Positions 41,807-50,976 of a stretch of DNA of 64,000 nucleotides are shown here, one piece after another. The first letter of the stretch is position 1, and each line of letters starts with the position of its first letter. A program made the translations under genes and the position numbers. Source of the DNA: Desulfobulbaceae bacterium BRH_c16a (lineage in GTDB: Bacteria > Desulfobacterota > Desulfobulbia > Desulfobulbales > Desulfocapsaceae); the NCBI GenBank assembly GCA_000961725.1, contig LADS01000053.1, forward strand, positions 186,001 through 250,000, given 5' to 3'. The notes beneath the pieces were generated by a model. It had not been told where the DNA came from. It saw nothing but the letters and a program-made list of their open reading frames with translations, and did not search any database.

Positions 41807-42127
41807 ATGAGCTACAAGGTTGACGATCTGCCCGATGATTACCTGCCGAAGTTGGACGAACTGGCCGGCGATCTGCGGGTCCTGGCCGAAGTGGTGGGCG
41901 TGAGGATGGCTCTTCGAATCGCCGAATTATTCGGCGGCACTCCAGCCACCTTTTATGGCCATAAAAAATGGCTGATCAGATGGCGCGATGCGCTCATCAG
42001 GAAGGAATATGACCAGGGAAAAATCTCCGTGGTGGATCTGGCCAGGAAAAGCGGCATCTGCGAGCGGCATGCCTATAACATCCTCGGACAGCAGCCGGGT
42101 GAGGATAAGCAACTGAAACTGTTTTAA
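41807..42127 (+). CDS. Mor-family middle-operon activator
   Basis: 106 residues from the ATG behind GGAGG. LRVLAEVVGVRMALRIAELF then GTPATFYG, and a C-terminal HTH (ISVVDLARKSGICERHAYNI) match Mor/C. It would activate middle or late phage promoters; the AT-rich gap after it may hold one. Confidence 0.85.
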   Translation: MSYKVDDLPDDYLPKLDELAGDLRVLAEVVGVRMALRIAELFGGTPATFYGHKKWLIRWRDALIRKEYDQGKISVVDLARKSGICERHAYNILGQQPGEDKQLKLF

Positions 42128-42221
42128 ACATGAAACTGCTTGACATCTATGTGAGATAGGGTGAAGAACCATAACATCGGTTAATGTTAAATTCCAAAAA
42201 ATCAGCGCAATGGAGGTTAGA

Positions 42222-42425
42222 ATGTTTGGACTTGATGCACCTGTAGCAGTCATAATTTTGGTTATCCTTTGTGGTTTCATCCTGCCGTTTATTCTGAACG
42301 GATATCTTGCCAAAAGCAGGGGCAAAAGCGTAATCCTTATGCTCCTGTTGACGTGTATATTTTCTTGGATCGTTACACTGATCCTCGCGTTACTCCCGAA
42401 GGTCGAGCAAGCAAGATTACGGTAG
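42222..42425 (+). CDS. Small phage membrane protein, holin candidate
   Basis: 67 residues with two membrane spans (VAVIILVILCGFILPFILNG and SVILMLLLTCIFSWIVTLIL) behind TGGAGG. Near the lysis enzyme, so a holin-like role is possible. The 216 bases that follow have no other gene. Confidence 0.5.
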   Translation: MFGLDAPVAVIILVILCGFILPFILNGYLAKSRGKSVILMLLLTCIFSWIVTLILALLPKVEQARLR

Positions 42426-42641
42426 TGCAAATCAAGGGGCGGTTTCCCGCCGCCCCCTCTCCCCCACCGCTAGTTTTCCTCCCCCTGCACTACCACACCT
42501 GAAATAAATCAGACTTACCCGCTTCTCTCTTCTTCCCTTATATCTACCACTGACATTCTGATCTCCGCCTGGTTGCCGGGGTGGTCCAATCCTGGACCGC
42601 TCCGGTTGCCTGGTTCACAGTTCAAGGACAATGGGGGAAGC

Positions 42642-43166
42642 GTGAAGGGACACACCTATACCAACATTTATGACCGCTACTTCCAGGTGTCTGCCCTGGA
42701 GTTCTTTTATGAAATCTTGCCATGGCAGTGGTTCAAGGCCCAGGGCATAGCCGAATCATCCCTTAATCCGGAAGCGGTCTCCCCGGTTGGGGCTTTCGGT
42801 ATCATGCAGCTGATGCCGGGCACCGAGATGGACATGGCCAAAAAGCTCGGCACCGTTCCTTCCCCGCTGCCTCATACCAACATCCGGTTCGGCATCGCCT
42901 ACGATCGGCAGTGCTGGAATATCTGGAAGAAGGAAAGCGGCATCGAGCGGATCCGCTTCATGCTCGGCAGCTATAACGCCGGGCCTGGTCATATCATCGA
43001 AGCGCAGAAGATTGCCGCGCTCGCCAACCTGCCCACCGACAAATGGCAGTCCATCACCATGGCCCTGCCGGAAGTGACCGGCCGTCATTCGAAGGAAACA
43101 ATCGATTACGTAGCAAGAATCGAGCGGCTATACGAGCAGCTCACAACCAGGGAGAAGACAGCATGA
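42642..43166 (+). CDS. Phage lytic transglycosylase (endolysin)
   Basis: 174 residues from a GTG behind GGGGGAAGC. FKAQGIAESSLNPEAVSPVG and AFGIMQLMPGT hold the catalytic Glu and the GIMQ motif of family-1 lytic transglycosylases; MLGSYNAGPG follows. It cleaves peptidoglycan at lysis. Not signal-bearing, so it needs a holin. Confidence 0.83.
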   Translation: MKGHTYTNIYDRYFQVSALEFFYEILPWQWFKAQGIAESSLNPEAVSPVGAFGIMQLMPGTEMDMAKKLGTVPSPLPHTNIRFGIAYDRQCWNIWKKESGIERIRFMLGSYNAGPGHIIEAQKIAALANLPTDKWQSITMALPEVTGRHSKETIDYVARIERLYEQLTTREKTA

Positions 43167-43318
43167 AGGGATGGATCACATGGCTCGCCGCCGCGTGTAC
43201 GGCCGGTCTTGGCGTGGTGAGTATCGTGAACGGCGACACCGAGGCGGGCTTGCAGCAGCTGGCGATTGCCGGCGGCATGATCGGCCTCGGCCGCAAGATT
43301 GAGAAAAACGGGAAATAG
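43163..43318 (+). CDS. Small holin-like membrane protein
   Basis: 51 residues, one or two spans (WITWLAAACTAGLGVVSIVN and QLAIAGGMIGLG). Overlaps the endolysin stop by ATGA. Confidence 0.55.
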   Translation: MKGWITWLAAACTAGLGVVSIVNGDTEAGLQQLAIAGGMIGLGRKIEKNGK

Positions 43319-43319
43319 G

Positions 43320-43535
43320 ATGGATCAGTTCGATCGAGCCCAGGAACTGGACGCCTACTATCGCGACCAGGCAATTGAACTGCACCGAAAGAGGATGGAG
43401 GTAGGTGGCGATAGTCTTACCCACTGCCTTGAGTGCGGGGGCGAGATCCCGGAAGCCCGGCGGACCATCCTCCCCGGGTGCACTCATTGTGTCGACTGCG
43501 TCGAAGAGTTTGAGAGAAAGAGGAAGCGATTGTGA
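43320..43535 (+). CDS. TraR/DksA-type C4 zinc-finger protein
   Basis: 71 residues; CLECGGEIPEAR and HCVDC match the DksA/TraR finger found in P2 and Mu-like phages. May bind RNA polymerase. Confidence 0.78.
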   Translation: MDQFDRAQELDAYYRDQAIELHRKRMEVGGDSLTHCLECGGEIPEARRTILPGCTHCVDCVEEFERKRKRL

Positions 43536-43945
43536 TTCAAGACTATACGGCATGGCGTTTTTGGTTCGACATCGCCCAGCTGGCCGTCACCCTTACCATC
43601 GGTGTTTATGTCTGGTGGGACAGGCGCAAGAAGGCCAACGAGGGACGACTTGTCGCCCTGGAGCAAGCAGTGGGTGGCCACTCCGCCTCGCTGCGGACAA
43701 TTAATGAGGCAAAGGTGAAGCGTGAATCGAGTTGCGAGAAACATCAGCAACGCACCATCGATCTGGAAAGCAAACAGACCGAGCTGCAGTCCGATATCCG
43801 CCACTTGCCGAGCCGCCAGGATCTTACCGAACTCTCCAACAAGATCGGCCCACTGACGGAAAACCTGGGCAGGCTCGACGGCAGGCTCTCCGGAATCAAT
43901 CGGGCGGTCGATCTGCTTAACCAACATCATTTGAGGACGGATTAA
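43532..43945 (+). CDS. DUF2730 protein (Mu gp25-like)
   Basis: 137 residues with an N-terminal span (FWFDIAQLAVTLTIGVYVWW) and a long coiled coil. GTG start overlapping the previous gene. In Mu this lies between lysis and head genes; a spanin-like role is suspected. Confidence 0.72.
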   Translation: MIQDYTAWRFWFDIAQLAVTLTIGVYVWWDRRKKANEGRLVALEQAVGGHSASLRTINEAKVKRESSCEKHQQRTIDLESKQTELQSDIRHLPSRQDLTELSNKIGPLTENLGRLDGRLSGINRAVDLLNQHHLRTD

Positions 43946-44247
43946 TGGGGAATTTTGCCGAACTGATACAGGAGGCGGACAGGCGGCTGGTCGTCTTGCG
44001 CGTGCTGGCCGAGGATGCCGACTACAGCCACAACGAATATGTCCTGCGCTCGGCGCTGCGCTCTATGGGACACAACGTCAGCGTCGACCTGCTGCGCACT
44101 GAGCTGGCCTGGCTGGCCGAGCAGGGTCTGCTGGCCGTAGCCGACACGACGGGCGTCATGGTCGCCAAGCTGACGGCCAGGGGCCTCGACGTGGCTAATG
44201 GCGCCGTGGTGATTCCCGGCGTAAAACGACCGGAGCCGGAGCTGTAG
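43945..44247 (+). CDS. Mu gp26-like (VpaChn25_0724) protein
   Basis: 100 residues; EADRRLVVLRVLAEDADYSH and LLRTELAWLAEQGLL form a winged-helix-like fold typical of this family. Possible small packaging or regulatory protein. Confidence 0.75.
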   Translation: MGNFAELIQEADRRLVVLRVLAEDADYSHNEYVLRSALRSMGHNVSVDLLRTELAWLAEQGLLAVADTTGVMVAKLTARGLDVANGAVVIPGVKRPEPEL

Positions 44248-44252
44248 CCGCC

Positions 44253-44816
44253 ATGGGTAAGCCCTCCACCATAGACAGATTGCCGGCGGATATCCTGGAT
44301 CGATTACAGGAGCTGCTGCGCGATCCGCGCATCAGCCAACTCGAGGCCACCGCCAGGATCAACGAGATCCTCGAAGAGGATGGCCATGCCGAACGGCTAT
44401 CGAAATCGGCGGTCAACCGCTATGACCTGTCCATGCGCAAGGCCGGCGAGAAGCTGCAGCAAAGCCGGGAAGTGGCGAAGATGTGGATCGGCAAGCTCGG
44501 TGCCGCGCCCCAGGGGCAGGTAGGCAACCTGGTCAATGAGGTCTTGCGGACCCTGGCCTTCGATCTCTCCCTCAAATTGCAGGATGCGGAGCTGAGTGAA
44601 GAATCCATCCCGGGTGTGATCGGCAACCTCAAGGCCCTGGCCCTGGCGGTCCAGCGGCTTGAGGCGTCAAGCACCATGAACGTCAAGCGTGAGAAGGAGA
44701 TCCGGGAGCAGGCTCTGCAGGATGCGGCAAAGGTAGTCGATCAGGTCGCAACGCAGCATGGTCTCAATGCCGAGCAGGCTGCATTCTGGCGGAAAGAAGT
44801 ACTGGGGGTCAGGTAA
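44253..44816 (+). CDS. DUF3486, Mu gp27-like small terminase-type protein
   Basis: 187 residues. STIDRLPADILDRLQELLRD and SKSAVNRYDLSMRKAG match DUF3486. It precedes the large terminase by a 1-base overlap, so it probably recognises packaging sites. Confidence 0.82.
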   Translation: MGKPSTIDRLPADILDRLQELLRDPRISQLEATARINEILEEDGHAERLSKSAVNRYDLSMRKAGEKLQQSREVAKMWIGKLGAAPQGQVGNLVNEVLRTLAFDLSLKLQDAELSEESIPGVIGNLKALALAVQRLEASSTMNVKREKEIREQALQDAAKVVDQVATQHGLNAEQAAFWRKEVLGVR

Positions 44817-46468
44817 TGGGACGCCCTGGCGATGTAGTCCGTATCATCCCCATCGATTCCGATGAGCTGCCGGCATCGGTGAGGGAGATTCCTGCGGGGC
44901 TGGATCCGCTAGCCGAGGGTGTGCTGATGTTGCACCAGCGGCAGTGGATCAAGCAGATCCACAATGATGATTTAAACATTGCCGAGAAGGGGCGTCGGAC
45001 AGGCATCACCTATGCCACCGCCCTGGATGACGCCATCACCGCATCCAGCCACAAGCTCGCCGGTGGAGACAACGTCTATTATGTCGGCGACACCAAAGAG
45101 AAAGGCCTGGAGTATATCGGCTATTGCGCCAAGATGGCCAAGGTTATGGCCATGGCCATGGCTGATGGCTGGGACGGCATAGAGGTCTTTCTGTTTGAGG
45201 ATCAGCAGGATGACGGCACATCGAAGCAGATTACCAGTTATCGCATCCGGTTTTTGAGCGGGTTTCAGATTGTGGCGCTGTCAAGCAACCCGGCCAACAT
45301 TCGCGGCCTGCAGGGGGTTGTCAATATCGATGAGGCTGCGTTTCACAAAAACGTCCAGGCGGTAATCGATGCCTGTACCGCGCTGCTGATCTGGGGTGGA
45401 AAGATCCGCATCATCAGCACGCACAACGGCGCGAAGAACCCATTCAATCAGCTGATCCGCGACAGCAGGGCCGGGCTCGCCTCCTTCAAGATATTCCATT
45501 GCACCTTTGACGATGCCGTTGCCAATGGACTTTTTGAAAGGGTTTGTCTGGTCAAGGGTTGGACGCCAACGGCCGAGGGCAAGAAGGCCTGGTACGACAA
45601 GGTACGTAAGGGCTACGGCACCAATACCGCAGCCATGCGCGAGGAGTTGGACGCCATCCCGCGCGAGGGCTCCGGGGTCGCCATTCCCGGAGTGCTCATC
45701 GAGCAGAGCATGAAAGAAGTCAGGCCGATTTTGCGCCTGGCGCTACCTGAGGATTTTGTGCCGAAATCGCTGTCGTATCGGGATTCATTTATATCCGAGT
45801 GGATCAGGATAAACCTTGACCCACTGTTGGACAGCCTGGATGCGGAGCGGCAACACGCCTTCGGAAGCGACTATGCGAGGCACGGCGACTTTGCCGTATT
45901 TGCTCCGCTTTCCATCGAGCAGGATCTGCGCCGGCGCTGTCCATTTATGATCGAGATGAAAAGCGTCCCGACCAGGCATCAGACACAGATCATCTGGCGT
46001 GTAATCCGCCGCCTGCCGCGATTCATCGGTGGGGCAATGGACGCCACCGGCAACGGTGCCACCCTGGCGGAGTATACCGCCGAGGAGTTTGGCTTGGACC
46101 GTATCCACCAGGTGATGCTTAACGACGCCTGGTACCGCTCCAATATGGTGCCATTCCAGCAGGCCTTTGAGGACCAAATGTTTGACCTGATGCGCGATGC
46201 CGACGTGCTCAACGATCTGCGCGCGCTGGAGATGATCGACGGTATTATCAAACTGCCGAAATTGCGGCAGGCGGATACTAAAAACGCTGAGTTCAAACGG
46301 CATGGCGACTCGGCTATCGCTCTGGCGCTCGGCTACTTTGCCACCCGCACCGACGGCAAGATCGAATACGCCTACCACCCCGTCAAAAAGCGGGAGATGA
46401 CCGATGACCGGGACACTCGGTCGATCAAAACAACGGCGGGCTTTAGTGCCACCGAAGGGACATGGTGA
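44816..46468 (+). CDS. Large terminase subunit (Mu gp28-like)
   Basis: 550 residues. Motor domain with a Walker-A-like AEKGRRTGITYA and Walker B VVNIDEAAFH; nuclease domain with FGSDYARHGDFAVF and GAMDATGNG acids. Cuts and pumps phage DNA into heads. Overlaps the portal gene by 7 bases. Confidence 0.9.
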   Translation: MGRPGDVVRIIPIDSDELPASVREIPAGLDPLAEGVLMLHQRQWIKQIHNDDLNIAEKGRRTGITYATALDDAITASSHKLAGGDNVYYVGDTKEKGLEYIGYCAKMAKVMAMAMADGWDGIEVFLFEDQQDDGTSKQITSYRIRFLSGFQIVALSSNPANIRGLQGVVNIDEAAFHKNVQAVIDACTALLIWGGKIRIISTHNGAKNPFNQLIRDSRAGLASFKIFHCTFDDAVANGLFERVCLVKGWTPTAEGKKAWYDKVRKGYGTNTAAMREELDAIPREGSGVAIPGVLIEQSMKEVRPILRLALPEDFVPKSLSYRDSFISEWIRINLDPLLDSLDAERQHAFGSDYARHGDFAVFAPLSIEQDLRRRCPFMIEMKSVPTRHQTQIIWRVIRRLPRFIGGAMDATGNGATLAEYTAEEFGLDRIHQVMLNDAWYRSNMVPFQQAFEDQMFDLMRDADVLNDLRALEMIDGIIKLPKLRQADTKNAEFKRHGDSAIALALGYFATRTDGKIEYAYHPVKKREMTDDRDTRSIKTTAGFSATEGTW

Positions 46469-48027
46469 TGGTGACTATCTATGATCACCGGGGCAACCCG
46501 GTAAAAACGCAGGCCTTGACCCGTGAACTTTCGGCTCCGTCGCTTACCGGCATCCGAACCGTCTGGGATCAGACTGTTGCGGGCGGGTTGACGCCGGTGC
46601 GCCTGGCTGCTCTCCTCAGGGGCGCGGCGGAAGGCGATGCGAGAGACTATCTGACTCTTGCCGAAGAGATGGAAGAGAAAGATCTCCACTATCGCTGCGA
46701 GATCGGTAAGCGCAAGCTGGCCGCTGCGTCGCTGCCGATCATCGTCGAAGCGGCAACCGACAAGCCGGAAGACGTGAAGCTTGCCGATGAGGTCCGAGTG
46801 ATGGTCAAGAGGCCCGGCTTTCGGGGGCTGCTGAAGGATCTGCTCGATGGACTCGGCAAGGGCTACTCGGTTGCCGAAATCATCTGGCAGCGTGGGACGA
46901 AATGGCAGCCGGCGCGTTACGAATGGCGCGACCCCAGGTTTTTCGTTTTCGACCGGGTGAGCAGGCGGACCATTCGCCTGCTCGATGAAGAGAACCTGGC
47001 GGAAGGCATCCCGCTTGCGCCGTATAAATTCATCGTGCATTTGCCGCACCTGAAAACCGGCATCCCGATTCGCGGCGGTATCGCCCGCGTCGCGGCCTGG
47101 GCCTGGATGTTCAAGAACTACACCATCAAGGACTGGATGGCATTTGCCGAGATCTTCGGCATGCCGCTTCGGGTGGGCAAGTATCAGTCCGGTGCGAGCA
47201 ACGAGGATATCGCCATCCTCAAAATGGCGGTGGCCAATCTCGGCACCGATGCCGGAGCGGTCTTTCCCGACTCGATGAAGATCGAGTTCGCCGAGAGTTC
47301 CAAGTCGACCGGCGGCCACGAGCTGTTCAACAAGCTGGCGGATTATCTCGATGCCCAGGTGAGCCGGGGCATTCTCGGCCAGACCGCAACGACGGTAGGC
47401 ACACCCGGCAAACTCGGCGGCGACGATGCCCAGGCCGAGGTGCGCACGGATATCCGGGATGACGATGCCTGTCAACTGGCCGAGACCCTTAACCTCGATC
47501 TGGTCAGGCCGTTCATCGACCTCAACTTCGGCCCCAGGGAGAGTTATCCGGAGCTGTTCCTGCGGGAGGCCCAGAAAGAGGATATCGCCGTCCTAGTCAA
47601 CGCCCTGGAAAAACTCGTTCCCCAGGGCCTGAAGGTTGAGCAGTCAGTGGTTCGGGATAAACTCGGCCTGCCTGATCCGGCGAAAGGGGCGGATTGTTTA
47701 CGGCCTCCCGGCGTTGCAGTGGCGCCGGAAGTAAAAGTGGAAACGGAGACGGCCCAGAACCGGCAGGGGCAGCAAGCCGAAGAAAAAAAGGATCCCCATC
47801 CGGTGGAGATCCTGAACGGCCTGCCCCGCGAGGCGGCACTCGATCCCCTGCTTGCCCCAATGCGGCAGCTGCTTGAAGAGGTGGGAAGCCTCGAAGAGTT
47901 CCGGGACCGGCTCATCGAGCTGTACCCGAAAATGGATGCCGCCGAATTCGGCAACCTGATGAGGCGGGGGCTGGTTCTGGCCGATCTTGCCGGGCGATTT
48001 GACGCAGGCGAAGAGGCGAAAAGATGA
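46462..48027 (+). CDS. Portal protein, DUF935 (Mu gp29-like)
   Basis: 521 residues. EMEEKDLHYRCEIGKRKLAA and AWMFKNYTIKDWMAFAEIFG match DUF935. Forms the ring through which DNA passes. The C-terminal third is Pro/Glu-rich. Confidence 0.9.
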   Translation: MVMVTIYDHRGNPVKTQALTRELSAPSLTGIRTVWDQTVAGGLTPVRLAALLRGAAEGDARDYLTLAEEMEEKDLHYRCEIGKRKLAAASLPIIVEAATDKPEDVKLADEVRVMVKRPGFRGLLKDLLDGLGKGYSVAEIIWQRGTKWQPARYEWRDPRFFVFDRVSRRTIRLLDEENLAEGIPLAPYKFIVHLPHLKTGIPIRGGIARVAAWAWMFKNYTIKDWMAFAEIFGMPLRVGKYQSGASNEDIAILKMAVANLGTDAGAVFPDSMKIEFAESSKSTGGHELFNKLADYLDAQVSRGILGQTATTVGTPGKLGGDDAQAEVRTDIRDDDACQLAETLNLDLVRPFIDLNFGPRESYPELFLREAQKEDIAVLVNALEKLVPQGLKVEQSVVRDKLGLPDPAKGADCLRPPGVAVAPEVKVETETAQNRQGQQAEEKKDPHPVEILNGLPREAALDPLLAPMRQLLEEVGSLEEFRDRLIELYPKMDAAEFGNLMRRGLVLADLAGRFDAGEEAKR

Positions 48028-48128
48028 AAACGCGTAAAATGGCCTGTAATCGTTTTTCAGGCTTGTCCGCCCACACTTGCGGAGCAGGGGTGGCGCGTGC
48101 AGCACAGGAAAAATTAAACGGGTTTTAA
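48024..48128 (+). CDS. Possible very small protein between portal and MuF genes
   Basis: 34 residues beginning MKTRKMACNRFSGLSAH, starting at an ATGA overlap with the portal stop and having codon use unlike neighbours. Weakly supported. Confidence 0.25.
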   Translation: MKTRKMACNRFSGLSAHTCGAGVARAAQEKLNGF

Positions 48129-48142
48129 ATGGGGTTCCATAG

Positions 48143-49378
48143 ATGACCGCACCGTCCGCCGAATATCTCAACCTGCCCTTCGATGAGGCGATCCGTTTCT
48201 TTAGGGATAAAGTGAATCTCCCGACCAAGAAATGGGACGATCTCTGGGGCGGAATGCACAGCCGGTCTTTCGTCGTCGCCGGGGCGACCAAGGCCGAGCT
48301 GCTCACGGATCTGCGGGATGCTGTCGACAAGGCGATCAGCCAGGGAACCACCTTAGCAGAGTTTAGAAAAGATTTCGACAAGGTCATCGAAAAAAACGGC
48401 TGGCAATACAAGGGTGGCCGCGACTGGCGATCGGCGGTCATTTTCGACACCAACCTCTCCAGTGCCTACAGCGCCGGCCACTACGCCGGGCGGACCGCTC
48501 CGGCGGTGCTCGCGGTGCGGCCCTGGTGGAAATACATGCCTTCCAGCTCGGTCAATCCACGCAAGGATCATATGCGGTGGTACAACATCGTGCTGCGCTA
48601 CGATGACCCCTGGTGGCGGACTCACGAGCCGGCGAACGGCTGGGGCTGCAAGTGCGGTGTGACGACGATGAGCAACGCCGAATACCAGCGCAACAAACAT
48701 AAATTGCGAACCGAGGCCCCGGATGACGGCACCTATGAGTACGTCAACAAAAAGACCGGCGAGGTCAGCCAGGTGCCGGTCGGTATCGACCCAGGCTGGG
48801 ACTACAGCCCCGGTCGGGCGGCCTGGGGGCAGAAGCTCTCGAAGAATGCCATGGCGGAATACCAGGCGATGAAGGCGGACGCCTGGGAAAAGCTCACTCC
48901 CGGCGACTGGCTGACCTACGGTCTGGCCGAGCGGCTTGCTCCGGATCAGCCGCAAGCTGCCCTGGGGCCGAAGCTGACCAGCAAGGAGGCGACGGTGGCG
49001 GGCCTCGAGGAGATTATCGGCGGACAGGAGGCGGTCTTCAGCCTGGAAGCAAACGGCTTTCGCTACGACATCCTGGTCAACGCCGAGACCTTCGGCAGTC
49101 ACCTTGCGGCCGAACGGACCCCATACCTGCCGTTTTTGCCGGAGGTGCTCACCGATCCACATGAAGTATGGCTGACCTTTGAGCGCCACAAGGGCACCGG
49201 CAAGATCATCCTCCGGCAGCGGATTATCAAGCTGCTCGATCTCGGCAAGGAGAAGCTCCTGTTGGTGGTGGCGGAAACGGGAGACGGCTGGCTGCAGGCG
49301 TGGACAATGATACCGACCAGCCAAAGAAGCTACATGAACAAGCAGAGGGCTGGACAGCTGGTTTACCGGAAGGATTGA
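48143..49378 (+). CDS. MuF head protein fused to a PBECR2-like nuclease domain
   Basis: 411 residues. The first 220 or so match Mu gpF (gp30): FDTNLSSAYSAGHYAGRTAP, KDHMRWYNIVLRYDDPWW and GWGCKCGVTTMS. After a linker, residues from about 300 (VFSLEANGFRYDILVNAETF, RTPYLPFLPEVLTDPHEVWL, IIKLLDLGKEKLLLVVAETG) resemble the PBECR group of Barnase/EndoU/ColE5/RelE-like RNases that are often the toxin tail of phage structural proteins. It may be carried in the virion and injected. No dedicated immunity gene is obvious. The nuclease call rests on pattern, not on proven catalytic residues. Confidence 0.78.
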   Translation: MTAPSAEYLNLPFDEAIRFFRDKVNLPTKKWDDLWGGMHSRSFVVAGATKAELLTDLRDAVDKAISQGTTLAEFRKDFDKVIEKNGWQYKGGRDWRSAVIFDTNLSSAYSAGHYAGRTAPAVLAVRPWWKYMPSSSVNPRKDHMRWYNIVLRYDDPWWRTHEPANGWGCKCGVTTMSNAEYQRNKHKLRTEAPDDGTYEYVNKKTGEVSQVPVGIDPGWDYSPGRAAWGQKLSKNAMAEYQAMKADAWEKLTPGDWLTYGLAERLAPDQPQAALGPKLTSKEATVAGLEEIIGGQEAVFSLEANGFRYDILVNAETFGSHLAAERTPYLPFLPEVLTDPHEVWLTFERHKGTGKIILRQRIIKLLDLGKEKLLLVVAETGDGWLQAWTMIPTSQRSYMNKQRAGQLVYRKD

Positions 49379-49382
49379 TGTG

Positions 49383-49484
49383 ATGGACAGCGGACAGGTC
49401 ACTGCGGCGACCCCGCGCTGTATGGCGATTATCGATCCGCAGCTCAATCGCCATAACTGTAATGAAAAGAATACCTCAGATTGA
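49383..49484 (+). CDS. Possible very small protein after the MuF fusion
   Basis: 33 residues from ATG to stop in the 118-base gap; MDSGQVTAATPRCMAIIDPQ. It contains a 9-bp inverted repeat (ATGGCGATT...AATCGCCAT). If real it could be an immunity peptide, but there is no good ribosome site. Confidence 0.2.
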   Translation: MDSGQVTAATPRCMAIIDPQLNRHNCNEKNTSD

Positions 49485-49496
49485 CAGGAGTGACAA

Positions 49497-49955
49497 GTGG
49501 CCGGAACGACGATTCGCATAAAGATCCATGACGAGCAGATGACGGCAACGCTTGGGACCATCGCCAAGCGCTGCGGCAACCTGCTGCCCGCCATGCAGAT
49601 CATCGGCGAGACGGTCAAGGCCTCGGTGGTCGAAAACTTCCAGGCGGGTGGTCGGCCAAACGGCTGGCAGCCGCTCTCGCCGGTAACGCTGGTTATGAAA
49701 AAAGGCGGCTCGATCCTCATCGGCAAGGGCCATGCCGGCGGCCTGATGGGCTCGATCCATTATGAGGCGGAGAACAACGCGGTCATGGTCGGCACCAATA
49801 AGATCTACGCTGCCATCCACCAGTTCGGCGGCGAGGCCGGGCGCGGCAAAAAAGTGAAGACCCCGGCGCGGCCCTTCCTCATGGTCCAGGATGAAAACTG
49901 GCCGGAGATCAAGGAGCAGCTCGAAGAATACATCATCGTAGGAGACTTGCTATGA
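49497..49955 (+). CDS. Phage virion morphogenesis protein, Mu gpG-like
   Basis: 152 residues from a GTG behind ACAGGAG. AGGRPNGWQPLSPVTLVMKK and IYAAIHQFGGEAG then PARPFLMVQ are the gpG/tail-completion family signature. Helps head-tail joining. Confidence 0.85.
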   Translation: MAGTTIRIKIHDEQMTATLGTIAKRCGNLLPAMQIIGETVKASVVENFQAGGRPNGWQPLSPVTLVMKKGGSILIGKGHAGGLMGSIHYEAENNAVMVGTNKIYAAIHQFGGEAGRGKKVKTPARPFLMVQDENWPEIKEQLEEYIIVGDLL

Positions 49956-50926
49956 AACTCGGCAGCATTGCCCTGAATACCATGGACCTCGTGGCCGCCC
50001 TGGGCGAGGCCCCGGAATGGAGGCAGCTTATCCCTGCCGGTACAGTCGAGGGCCGCGACGGACGATCCTGGCTCAACAGCCAGCCGGAGAAAATCCTGGT
50101 TGCCTTCAAAGAGCTTGGCCGCGATCTGCCGATCGACCTCGAGCACAGCAGCGAGTTGAAGGCCCGGCTTGGCGAGCCTGCCCCGGCGGTCGGCTGGATC
50201 AATGAGCTGGCGGTGCGGGACGGCGAGATATGGGGCATGGTCGAATGGAACGCTGAAGGTAAAAAACTTATCGGCGAACGGGCGTACCGGTACATGAGCC
50301 CGGTGATCGTCTACAACCGCGAAAGCGGCATCATCGTCGGACTCACCTCGGTCGGTTTAACCAACCAGCCGAACCTGGAGCTGCCGGCGCTTAATAGTCA
50401 ACAGGGGGGTAACCCCGAAAACAAGGAGGATGAAATGCTTAAAGCAATTCTCGTGGCCCTGGGGCTGCCGGAAACCGCCACCGATGCGGACGCAGTGGCC
50501 AAAATCAAGGAGCTGAAAAACGAGGTCTCTACCGCCAACAATCGGGCGGAGACCCCGAGTCTCGATAAGTTCGTCCCGCGCTCCGACTACGATACGGCGG
50601 TCGCAAGAGCGACCAACGCCGAGAAGTCGCTCGGCGACGTAAAAAAAGAGCAGCTTGAGACGGCCGTAAACGCCGCCATCGACCAGGCCCTGAAAGACGG
50701 CAAGATCACCCCGGCGACCGCTGACTACCACAAGGCCCAGTGTCGGCAGGAAGGCGGGCTTGCTCTGTTCTCCGAGTTCTGCAAGGCTGCTCCGGTAGTC
50801 GGAGGCGAGTCGGGTCTTGCCGGTAAGACGGCAGGCGATACGCAAACGGCGCTCAACTCCGAGCAACAGAAGGTCGCCGAGATGTTCGGCAATTCGGCGG
50901 AAGATATCGCCAAGTACGGCAAGTAA
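49952..50926 (+). CDS. Prohead protease with C-terminal scaffold (Mu gpI-like)
   Basis: 324 residues. The first 150 are the protease: DLPIDLEHSSELK and AVGWINELAVRDGEIWGMVE. The rest is helical scaffold. An internal strong ribosome site and ATG at 50435 (AAGGAGGATGAA) mark a separate scaffold product, as in Mu I/Z. Confidence 0.87.
   Translation: MKLGSIALNTMDLVAALGEAPEWRQLIPAGTVEGRDGRSWLNSQPEKILVAFKELGRDLPIDLEHSSELKARLGEPAPAVGWINELAVRDGEIWGMVEWNAEGKKLIGERAYRYMSPVIVYNRESGIIVGLTSVGLTNQPNLELPALNSQQGGNPENKEDEMLKAILVALGLPETATDADAVAKIKELKNEVSTANNRAETPSLDKFVPRSDYDTAVARATNAEKSLGDVKKEQLETAVNAAIDQALKDGKITPATADYHKAQCRQEGGLALFSEFCKAAPVVGGESGLAGKTAGDTQTALNSEQQKVAEMFGNSAEDIAKYGK
50435..50926 (+). CDS. Internal-start scaffold protein (Mu gpZ-like)
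   Basis: 163 residues in frame within the protease gene, from MLKAILVALGLPETATDADA, with a better ribosome site than the full-length start. The coiled-coil content (VSTANNRAETPSLDKF, VKKEQLETAVNAAIDQALKD) fits a scaffold. Confidence 0.72.
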   Translation: MLKAILVALGLPETATDADAVAKIKELKNEVSTANNRAETPSLDKFVPRSDYDTAVARATNAEKSLGDVKKEQLETAVNAAIDQALKDGKITPATADYHKAQCRQEGGLALFSEFCKAAPVVGGESGLAGKTAGDTQTALNSEQQKVAEMFGNSAEDIAKYGK

Positions 50927-50976
50927 CCGTCCAGCTTCACGGCCGGCACAAAAAACATACAAACCAGGAGGCTATT

